From UPXZ01 sp035402725 (lineage in GTDB: Bacteria; Bacteroidota; Bacteroidia; Bacteroidales; Paludibacteraceae), in assembly GCA_035402725.1 (NCBI GenBank), contig DAONDU010000101.1, forward strand, positions 1-9,704: DNA of 9,704 nucleotides. The letters are read 5' to 3'. Below the pieces are notes generated by a model. The model was not told the DNA's origin. It did no database searches and saw only the letters and a program-made list of their open reading frames with translations. Shown piece by piece: positions 1 through 5,373 of this stretch; position 1 is the first letter of the stretch, and each line of letters opens with the position of its first letter. A program made the position numbers and the translations under genes.

Positions 1-362
1 TGCTCGCTTCTGAATTGCCTCTAAACGACGGAATTCCTGTGTTTGATCTGGTGCTGCTCGGTATGGGCGACGACGGACACATGGCCTCCATTTTCCCCGA
101 CAATATGTCATTGCTGAATTCCGTTGAAACTGTTGCAGTAGTACAACATCCCCAAAGCGGACAGGGCCGCATTACACTCACCGGTTCTGTCATTCGTGCT
201 GCGAAGCAGCGGATATTTCTGATTACAGGCAAATCCAAATCGGACATTTTGAGAAATATCATACACAAAGAACCTGTTGCAGAGCTATATCCCGCTTCTC
301 ATCTCATCTCGTTGCCCGATACCGAAGTTTTTGCCGACAAAAAAGCATGCAGTTTTCTGTGA
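1..362 (+). CDS. pgl: 6-phosphogluconolactonase, C-terminal part (5' end outside window)
   Basis: This enzyme hydrolyses 6-phosphogluconolactone to 6-phosphogluconate, the second step of the oxidative pentose phosphate pathway, in the cytoplasm. The frame is open from base 3, so the gene enters from the left edge and the TTG at 15 is an internal leucine, not a start. About 119 codons are present, roughly the C-terminal half of the usual 230-250 residues. The signature LGMGDDGHMASIFP is the conserved glycine/Asp/His motif of the Pgl/DevB branch of the glucosamine-6-phosphate isomerase-like fold. It is followed by the RITLTG strand and the RIFLITGKSK segment typical of the family. The motif DDGHMAS favours lactonase over glucosamine-6-phosphate deaminase. 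The stop is TGA at 360-362. Glucose-6-phosphate dehydrogenase (zwf) is a common upstream neighbour but is not visible here. Confidence 0.93.
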   Translation, partial: LASELPLNDGIPVFDLVLLGMGDDGHMASIFPDNMSLLNSVETVAVVQHPQSGQGRITLTGSVIRAAKQRIFLITGKSKSDILRNIIHKEPVAELYPASHLISLPDTEVFADKKACSFL

Positions 363-375
363 CAAAAAAATATGC

Positions 376-383
376 TACCTTTG
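376..383 (+). promoter_or_regulatory. Bacteroidota -7 promoter box for ahcY
   Basis: TACCTTTG matches the Bacteroidota primary-sigma -7 consensus TAnnTTTG exactly. It lies 13 nt after the pgl stop and 32 nt before the ATG at 416, which predicts a leader of about 25 nt. A good -33 TTTG is not evident; only a T-rich stretch near 353-359 sits at about the right distance. The box gives ahcY its own promoter and rules out the upstream ATG at 347 as the start. Confidence 0.65.
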
Positions 384-415
384 CAGTCTCTAAAACTAAA
401 CAGAACAACATTAAA

Positions 416-1828
416 ATGAATACATTTGCAACATTACCGTACAAAGTAGCCGATATTACGCTGGCTGATTTTGGACGAAAAGAAATAGAGTTAGCTGAAA
501 AAGAAATGCCGGGTCTGATGGCTATCCGCCAGAAATACAGCACCGAAAAGCCACTGAAAGGTGCACGCATCATGGGTTCGCTGCACATGACCATCCAGAC
601 TGCCGTGCTGATTGAAACACTGGTGGAACTGGGCGCCGAAGTTCGCTGGTGCAGCTGTAACATTTATTCCACACAGGATCATGCCGCAGCCGCGATAGCT
701 GCCGCAGGTGTTCCGGTTTTTGCCTGGAAGGGCGAAACACTCAAGGAGTACTGGTGGTGTACACTTCAGGCGCTGACTTTCGAAGGTCATCAGGGACCAA
801 CCGTGATTGTTGACGATGGCGGCGATGCTACCATGATGATTCACGTGGGTGCGGCTGCCGAAAAAAATCCGTCCGTACTCGAAAAATCCGTTGACGGTGA
901 AGATGAACGTGAGCTGCTCGCTATACTGAAAGACGTATTGCAGGAAGACAACGGTATCTGGAATCGCATGGCACCCGAAATTCGAGGCGTGTCCGAAGAA
1001 ACGACCACCGGAGTACACCGTCTCTATCAGATGCTCGAAGAAGGTTCGCTGCTTTTCCCGGCTTTCAATGTAAATGACTCAGTCACCAAATCTAAATTTG
1101 ATAACCTCTACGGATGCCGCGAGTCGCTTGCCGATGGTATTAAACGGGCTACCGATATCATGCTTGCCGGTAAAGTGGTGGTGGTTTGCGGTTATGGCGA
1201 TGTGGGTAAAGGCTGTGCCAAATCCATGAGAGCTTACGGTGCACGTGTACTGGTAACCGAAATCGACCCGATCTGCGCTTTGCAGGCTGCTATGGAAGGT
1301 TTCGAAGTGTGTACAGTGGAAGATGCGCTGCCCGAAGGCAATGTGTATGTAACCACAACAGGCAACCGTGATATCATCCGCATAGAACATATGGAACAGA
1401 TGAAGGACGGAGCTATCGTTTGCAATATCGGACATTTCGACAACGAAATTCAGGTGGATAAACTGAAAAAATACAACGGAATCAACCACGTAAACATCAA
1501 ACCGCAGGTGGATAAATATATTTTCCCCGACGGACACTGCCTTTTACTGTTGGCCGATGGTCGTCTGGTCAATCTGGGATGCGCTACAGGTCACCCTTCG
1601 TTTGTGATGAGCAACTCATTTACCAATCAGACACTGGCTCAGATTGAACTTTACACCAAAAAGTATGAAGTTGGCGTCTATCGTCTGCCAAAGCACCTCG
1701 ATGAGGAAGTTGCCCGTCTGCATCTGGAGCAGCTCGGCGTAAAACTCACCCGACTCACACCTGAACAGGCAGCATACATCGGTGTGAACCCCGACGGACC
1801 GTATAAAGCCGAACATTACAGATATTGA
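416..1828 (+). CDS. ahcY: S-adenosylhomocysteine hydrolase (adenosylhomocysteinase)
   Basis: This cytoplasmic, NAD-dependent enzyme reversibly cleaves S-adenosylhomocysteine to adenosine and homocysteine. It removes the inhibitory product of methyltransferases in the methyl cycle. From the ATG at 416 the protein has 470 residues, the length of the bacterial/plant form that carries an extra insertion of about 40 residues (here roughly 150-195). Visible motifs are SLHMTIQTAVLIETL near residue 57, SCNIYSTQDHAAAAIA near 80, the Rossmann NAD motif GYGDVGKG at 259-266, NIGHFDNEIQ, HPSFVMSNSFTNQ and the canonical C-terminus GPYKAEHYRY. The frame extends back to an ATG at 347, but that would overlap pgl, and the -7 box at 376-383 lies inside the extension; homologues begin near the chosen start. 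The gene is followed by an intrinsic terminator, so it is probably monocistronic. Confidence 0.97.
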   Translation: MNTFATLPYKVADITLADFGRKEIELAEKEMPGLMAIRQKYSTEKPLKGARIMGSLHMTIQTAVLIETLVELGAEVRWCSCNIYSTQDHAAAAIAAAGVPVFAWKGETLKEYWWCTLQALTFEGHQGPTVIVDDGGDATMMIHVGAAAEKNPSVLEKSVDGEDERELLAILKDVLQEDNGIWNRMAPEIRGVSEETTTGVHRLYQMLEEGSLLFPAFNVNDSVTKSKFDNLYGCRESLADGIKRATDIMLAGKVVVVCGYGDVGKGCAKSMRAYGARVLVTEIDPICALQAAMEGFEVCTVEDALPEGNVYVTTTGNRDIIRIEHMEQMKDGAIVCNIGHFDNEIQVDKLKKYNGINHVNIKPQVDKYIFPDGHCLLLLADGRLVNLGCATGHPSFVMSNSFTNQTLAQIELYTKKYEVGVYRLPKHLDEEVARLHLEQLGVKLTRLTPEQAAYIGVNPDGPYKAEHYRY

Positions 1829-1853
1829 TTTTATTGTCAGCAACACATAAGTG

Positions 1854-1894
1854 AAAAGGCATCTCCGAAAATCCGGAAGTGCCTTTTTCTTTTT
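1854..1894 (+). terminator. Intrinsic terminator of ahcY, possibly bidirectional
   Basis: AAGGCATCTCCG (1856-1867) pairs with CGGAAGTGCCTT (1874-1885) as a 12-bp stem with one G-T wobble and one C-A mismatch around the loop AAAATC. Two more A-T pairs extend the base. The tract TTTTTCTTTTT follows on the plus strand, 25 nt after the ahcY stop. On the minus strand the stem is followed by TTTTC, so it could also serve the convergent SMR gene. Confidence 0.85.
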
Positions 1895-2014
1895 ATGTAA
1901 TGGTTGAATGAAGTTTAGTTGTAATCGAAACGATTGAATTTCAATACCAATCTACGGGTTTGACTTTCTGTACAAACAGAATTCCAACCGGACTTTTTGT
2001 TAGATCATAAGCTT

Positions 2015-2341
2015 TTAGTACGATACGGCCTTAAGTCCGATAATTGAACCGATTAATGTTGTAAGGAAAAGTAATCGCAGGAAAGTCGCGGGTTCTTTGA
2101 ATATGAAAATTCCGAATAGAGCTGTTCCGACTGCTCCTATTTCAGTCCACACAGCATAAGCTATCCCGATTGGGAGTGTTTGGGTTGCTTTGATTAAAAG
2201 CGTCATGCTTAAACAAAGAGCGATAAAGAAACCAATATACCAACCGTACATTTCATTCCCGGTTGTTTCTTTCGCTTTTCCTAAACAGAAAGCGAATGTT
2301 ACTTCAAAAAGTCCCGCTATTATTATAATTATCCAGTTCAT
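2015..2341 (-). CDS. Small multidrug resistance (SMR) family efflux transporter, Gdx/SugE-like
   Basis: The 108-residue inner-membrane protein has four hydrophobic segments (about 2-20, 32-50, 56-80, 85-105), the normal SMR size and topology. SMR proteins work as antiparallel dimers that exchange protons for guanidinium (Gdx/SugE branch) or quaternary ammonium and other cationic drugs (EmrE/Qac branch). The essential membrane glutamate is present as Glu13 in AGLFEVTFAF. TLPIGIAYAVWTEIGAVGTA is the TM3 signature, and FKEPATFLRLL starts TM4. The AYAVWT-IGAVGT wording is closer to Gdx/SugE than to EmrE, but substrate cannot be decided from sequence alone. Oddly, the first glycine of the usual WTGIG motif is Glu67. 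The gene is convergent with ahcY and stands alone. A palindrome at 2375-2390 upstream may be an operator. Confidence 0.9.
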   Translation of the reverse strand: MNWIIIIIAGLFEVTFAFCLGKAKETTGNEMYGWYIGFFIALCLSMTLLIKATQTLPIGIAYAVWTEIGAVGTALFGIFIFKEPATFLRLLFLTTLIGSIIGLKAVSY

Positions 2342-2374
2342 TTATTATTTAAATCATTGTTGTCCGACAAAAAA

Positions 2375-2390
2375 TACAGAAACGTCTGTA
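2375..2390. promoter_or_regulatory. Candidate operator palindrome upstream of the SMR gene
   Basis: TACAGAAACGTCTGTA is a perfect 6-bp inverted repeat (TACAGA/TCTGTA) with a 4-nt centre, 33 nt upstream of the SMR start codon. Its edge overlaps a near-consensus minus-strand -7 box, TATTTTTTG (2376-2368), which has a 3-nt instead of a 2-nt spacer. The size and placement fit a dimeric repressor such as a TetR-family protein, a common regulator of efflux pumps. That reading is inference: no regulator gene lies in the window. Confidence 0.4.
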
Positions 2391-2420
2391 ATTGGCTATA
2401 ATCGAGAGAAATAAGAATAT

Positions 2421-2536
2421 TAAACCCCGCTGGGGCTTGCTTTTCTGTATTTACCAAATCGCTACAAATATTTTGCAACGCTGTTGCAAAAACAGCCACA
2501 GATGGAACATTCCGATCTATCGGAAGTGGCTAAATC
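2421..2536. repeat. Hairpin-rich intergenic element, possible dispersed palindromic repeat
   Basis: Three inverted repeats lie close together in gene-free DNA. CCCC-GCT-GGGG is at 2425-2435. TTTTGCAAC-GCT-GTTGCAAAA at 2471-2491 is a perfect 9-bp stem. TTCCGA-TCTA-TCGGAA is at 2510-2525. The first two share the loop GCT. Segments such as GCTACAAATATTTT (2461-2474) and TTTGTAG (2536-2542), beside CCCC/GGGG stems, resemble short palindromic repeats I recall as scattered through Bacteroidota genomes. Copy number cannot be judged from one window. The rest of the 372-nt gap between the SMR and HD genes (2342-2713) shows no convincing gene or RNA. Confidence 0.4.
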
Positions 2537-2689
2537 TTTGTAGTATGATGTGATAAATAAGATTTCTTGCCACAGAGTCGCAAAATATTAAGGTTTATCG
2601 GACAATAGTGATTTAAAAAAGCTAATCCCTGGAATATTTATTACTTTCTTCCCTTTATTAATTCTGAGCTGCCGGGCTAATTATTGATG

Positions 2690-2715
2690 GATGCTGACTG
2701 CTTACAGTTGGCATC
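2690..2715 (-). other. Hairpin at the 3' end of the HD-domain gene
   Basis: GATGCTGACTG (2690-2700) and CAGTTGGCATC (2705-2715) form an 11-bp stem with two G-T wobbles on the DNA plus-strand reading and the loop CTTA. It overlaps the stop codon of the minus-strand HD gene. No T-run follows on the minus strand, so it could stabilise the 3' end but is not a standard intrinsic terminator. Confidence 0.35.
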
Positions 2716-3316
2716 AGTTAGTCTCTTTCTTTTTCAGTATTCCTTTGTCCACGCTTTCATTGATCAGTTTTTCGGCGTAACTCCACAATGAGGCCGAACT
2801 CTCCCGAATAACCTTCTTCTTTTCGTAAACCTTGTTGTAGTCAACGTCAAATTCCCGCCAGGTGCCGCCATTGTTTGAGGTGTTTTGAAGGAGTGGTTCC
2901 AGCCTGTCCATAGTCTTCGCGAATTTAGCTTCGTTGCTTTGCCCTTCTTCAAACTCCTGCCAGATAGCGAAAAATTCTTCAGCTTGTTCATCCGGTAAAA
3001 GTCCGAAAATTCGTTTGGCTGCAATCGTTTCGTTTTCGGTGTTCGTATGACTTTTCTGTGTGTCATAAATAAAGGTATCACCGGCGTCAATTTCAACGAT
3101 ATCGTGTATCAAAACCATTTTAAGCACTTTAAGCACATCAACGGGCGTGTCGGAATGTCCCGCAAGGACAATTGTCATCATTGCCAGGTGCCAGCTATGC
3201 TCCGCGTCGTTTTCCGGTCGGTCGCTGTTAAACAGTTTTGTTCTGCGAAGTATGTATTTGATTTTGTCAATTTCCTTTATGAAACGTATTTGTTTTAAAA
3301 GATCTTCGGATTGCAT
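2714..3316 (-). CDS. HD-domain metal-dependent phosphohydrolase (YfbR / HDDC2-like 5'-nucleotidase family)
   Basis: The 200-residue cytoplasmic protein belongs to the HD hydrolase group that includes E. coli YfbR, a 5'-deoxyribonucleotidase acting on dNMPs, and human HDDC2. The family's metal and phosphate ligands are visible in order: NDAEHSWH with His40, LIHDIVEIDAGD with the His71-Asp72 doublet, Glu75 and Asp80, then Asp137 in AKTMDRLEPLL. The spacing HD-x2-E-x4-D copies that of YfbR (H68, D69, E72, D77). The length is typical. The most likely role is dephosphorylation of nucleoside monophosphates in nucleotide-pool control, but substrate is inferred from family only. The ATG at 3316 begins the conserved helix and I see no better start. 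No -7 consensus was found in the 242-nt upstream region, and no neighbour suggests a pathway. Confidence 0.85.
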   Translation of the reverse strand: MQSEDLLKQIRFIKEIDKIKYILRRTKLFNSDRPENDAEHSWHLAMMTIVLAGHSDTPVDVLKVLKMVLIHDIVEIDAGDTFIYDTQKSHTNTENETIAAKRIFGLLPDEQAEEFFAIWQEFEEGQSNEAKFAKTMDRLEPLLQNTSNNGGTWREFDVDYNKVYEKKKVIRESSASLWSYAEKLINESVDKGILKKKETN

Positions 3317-3494
3317 TCTGATGTTCTTTCTTTTAATACTGAATATAATACTCTACAAGTTCTATACACGCTGTCATTCGGGCAAAGCCCAAAAGCGGGC
3401 GATGGGTGCCTACTCGTGCAATATAATGATCGGAATATTTCAATGGATAATTATGATTTTCTCCACTGATAATTGCAGGAAACCGATAATGTGT

Positions 3495-3549
3495 TGAAGT
3501 AAGTTACATTGCCTTCAACCGTCAAACGAACCGTTCAGCGCTTACTTCA
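3495..3549. repeat. 9-bp inverted repeat between the HD and lipoprotein genes
   Basis: TGAAGTAAG (3495-3503) and CTTACTTCA (3541-3549) are perfect reverse complements, separated by 37 nt that contain further small complementary pieces (AACCG/CGGTT type). It starts 10 nt after the lipoprotein stop, reading on the minus strand, and could mark that transcript's 3' end, although no T-run follows. The remainder of 3317-3558 shows only a small GGGC-AAA-GCCC hairpin at 3380-3390 and no gene. Confidence 0.35.
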
Positions 3550-3558
3550 TGGTTTGAT

Positions 3559-4335
3559 TTATTCTTGCACTAACTCAAACCGGGCCAGGGGAGCCATTCT
3601 TGCCTTATTCAATGAAAGTGTTTTCCCATCCGATGAACAGTTGTCGGCCTGATCAAGTACCTGAGCGAGTTCTTTTTCCATATCGTCGGGACAAGCCATC
3701 ATCGTAGAGATACCCTGTTCTATTTTCAGCCGGAATTCATTTTTTATTGTATAGTTTCGCAACATGATGTTGCAGTTGGCTTTTGCCTCCACCCTTCTTT
3801 CTTTAGAATGGAATATGATATAATGACTTTCGGGTGTGCCTTTTACTGGTTTTCCGAATAATTCCGTTAACTGCCACCTTTTATCTTCGATGGTTGGGTT
3901 TCCGTTTTTTCTCATCACATAATTCTGAGCTAAATCACCCGTGATTTCCTTGCCTTCCATATCCAGATACCGCAGTTGATTTTCTTCCACCTTTAATTTA
4001 GAAGGTCTTTCATTTTGCGGTATCCCATTTAAGCAGACATTGTTTCCTTCCCACGCGAATGTACCTTTCAATGTGTCGGGTTGAGTGTTATCTTTACCCA
4101 AATACTTGCTGATTAAGACGTATGAAAGATCCTCGTTAAGGGTTAGTTCGGTATCTATGCCTTCGCAATCGGCACAGGGGAGTACGCCAGAGTAAGTTCC
4201 CTGCCAGTCGAGTGCGACTTGAGCGGAGTTATCAGTTATTTTTGTATTTACTGTCTTGTTGGCGTTGTTACAAGCTGAAAATGTGATCAGAGCAATTGCC
4301 CCGGCGATAAAAAATTTTAATTTGCTGTTTGTCAT
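3559..4335 (-). CDS. Outer-membrane-type lipoprotein fusing NlpE-like and META (HslJ-like) domains
   Basis: The 258-residue protein starts MTNSKLKFF with a hydrophobic stretch ending in FSAC, a lipobox with lipidated Cys22. After a short Asn/Thr-rich linker comes an NlpE-like domain (about 41-145) with WQGTYSGVLPCADCEGIDTE, including the CxxC pair Cys54/Cys57. NlpE is a copper-linked, surface-sensing lipoprotein in E. coli. From about Arg153 (RWQLTELFGKPV) a META domain runs to the end, with STMMACPDDMEKELAQVL near 211-228; META domains occur in HslJ and heat- or motility-linked lipoproteins. The combination suggests an envelope-stress or metal-related surface lipoprotein, but its function is not known from sequence. 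The frame continues upstream to 4461. I chose 4335 because the lipobox and the -7 box at 4358-4365 demand it. Confidence 0.88.
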   Translation of the reverse strand: MTNSKLKFFIAGAIALITFSACNNANKTVNTKITDNSAQVALDWQGTYSGVLPCADCEGIDTELTLNEDLSYVLISKYLGKDNTQPDTLKGTFAWEGNNVCLNGIPQNERPSKLKVEENQLRYLDMEGKEITGDLAQNYVMRKNGNPTIEDKRWQLTELFGKPVKGTPESHYIIFHSKERRVEAKANCNIMLRNYTIKNEFRLKIEQGISTMMACPDDMEKELAQVLDQADNCSSDGKTLSLNKARMAPLARFELVQE

Positions 4336-4357
4336 AATTTTAAAGTTTAATAGGCTG

Positions 4358-4365
4358 CAAAGATA
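4358..4365 (-). promoter_or_regulatory. Bacteroidota -7 promoter box for the NlpE-META lipoprotein gene
   Basis: On the minus strand TATCTTTG matches TAnnTTTG exactly, 22 nt before the ATG at 4335, giving a leader of roughly 15 nt. No clear -33 TTTG is seen at the expected spacing. Its position inside the longer open frame argues against the start at 4461. The rest of the gap (4366-4599) contains no recognisable gene or RNA. Confidence 0.6.
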
Positions 4366-4599
4366 GTACTTTTTAGTTAATCGGTTATGGAATAAACGTT
4401 TTTGGGGATTTGTACAAGATGGGTACAGGCATGGTGCTGACTGAACAGATTGAAGTCCCATGCATTTAAAACCACTCCAAAGGATAAATGGAATAAAATC
4501 TTACCTGCCACATGATGAATACGAGGTTATAAACGCTCTGCATGAATATCACACGAAAGTAATCCTACGTCTGTCGGCCGTTTTTATTTGTTTTTCTAT

Positions 4600-5358
4600 T
4601 TAAAATGCAAATGTTATCGGAAGAGTGAATTTCACTCTCACTTTCTGACCTTCCTGTGTTGCTGGTATCCAGTCGGGCATCTTTTTAATAACTCTGATGG
4701 CTTCGAGATCAAGGTGGTAATTTGCACTTTTTATTACTCTGATGTTCGAGATTGATCCGTCAGGTTCTACATAAAACTCGGCCAAGACTCTTCCCTGAAT
4801 TTTATTTTCAAAGGCTTTCGGAGGATATTTTACTTCCGAAATCAGATAATTAATTAGTTTCCGGTCGCCTCCGGGAAACCGTGGCAAAGTTTCGTAGGGA
4901 AAGTACTCCGGGAGTTTGTTCCCGAGAGAATCGAAGCAATTGCCTTCAATCAGTTTCCCCATTTCATATCGGTCTTTTCTCCTGTTTTTGCCGTTGGACC
5001 ACCATGTGCAGAACTCACCCTCTTTTTGACCGTCCTGATAGAATGCTTTCAGGCGTATATTCCCGTTTTCGAACCATTCGCATTTCTCTCCGGTTGGTTT
5101 TTCTGCTATAAGTTTACCTTTTTCTGTGAATTTTTTCAGATAGGAGCTAACCGATTTCTTCTGACCCGACAGATAATACTTTGTTTCTGTAATTATCGTA
5201 TCGTTCCCCGAAAATGCCTTTTCACAAGTTGAATAGCATACTGCACGTTTGATGTTTTTGACCCTCTTTCCCTGTGCATCCTGATAGATTTTTTCCTGAC
5301 CGGATGCTATGCTGCACAACAAGCAAAGGAATGAGATCATGATAATTTTATGTTTCAT
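4600..5358 (-). CDS. Exported protein with MORN-type repeats and a TonB C-terminal domain
   Basis: The 252-residue protein opens with a signal peptide (MKHKIIMISFLCLLCSIASG, cleavage probably before Gln21). The middle carries MORN_2/YwqK-like repeats: ETKYYLSGQKKS (58-69), GEKCEWFENGNIRLKAFYQDG (90-110) and GEFCTWWSNGKNRRKDRY (114-131). A linker leads to PRFPGGDRKLINYLISEVKYP, followed by a TonB C-terminal domain (about 175-252) with IQGRVLAEFYVEPDGSIS and a final LPITFAF strand. TonB_C domains dock on TonB-dependent receptors, and in Bacteroidota many such proteins lack the Pro-rich spanning arm. This one has only a cleavable-looking leader, so it is more likely a periplasmic or surface protein than the energy transducer. 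It starts 15 bp after the stop of the large secreted peptidase gene with no promoter box between, which suggests co-transcription. Confidence 0.85.
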   Translation of the reverse strand: MKHKIIMISFLCLLCSIASGQEKIYQDAQGKRVKNIKRAVCYSTCEKAFSGNDTIITETKYYLSGQKKSVSSYLKKFTEKGKLIAEKPTGEKCEWFENGNIRLKAFYQDGQKEGEFCTWWSNGKNRRKDRYEMGKLIEGNCFDSLGNKLPEYFPYETLPRFPGGDRKLINYLISEVKYPPKAFENKIQGRVLAEFYVEPDGSISNIRVIKSANYHLDLEAIRVIKKMPDWIPATQEGQKVRVKFTLPITFAF

Positions 5359-5373
5359 AAACGGTTATTCTTT

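Noticed and set aside
491..1018. Long minus-strand open frame antisense to ahcY (and similar ones at 304-663 and 1079-1537)
   Set aside because: They lie fully opposite a highly conserved gene, encode Cys/His/Phe-rich non-family sequence and have no promoter; they are shadows of ahcY.
2342..2460. Guanidine riboswitch upstream of the Gdx/SugE-like pump
   Set aside because: I looked for the conserved paired hairpins with ACGR-type loops and did not see them; the only clear structures are the 16-bp palindrome and a CCCC/GGGG hairpin.
3380..3390. GGGC-AAA-GCCC hairpin upstream of the HD gene as a possible riboswitch
   Set aside because: A 4-bp stem alone is too short, and no conserved riboswitch core is visible around it.
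3147..3497. Plus-strand 116-codon open frame overlapping the HD gene start
   Set aside because: Its first half is antisense to the conserved HD-domain coding region and the rest has no recognisable features.
4336..4461. 42-residue N-terminal extension of the lipoprotein frame
   Set aside because: It would bury the lipoprotein signal sequence and contains the -7 promoter box, so it is untranslated upstream DNA.
4460..4603. Plus-strand 47-codon open frame starting MHLKPLQRING
   Set aside because: No family resemblance, no promoter box and only spacer context; it could be a decayed fragment, but nothing supports a gene.
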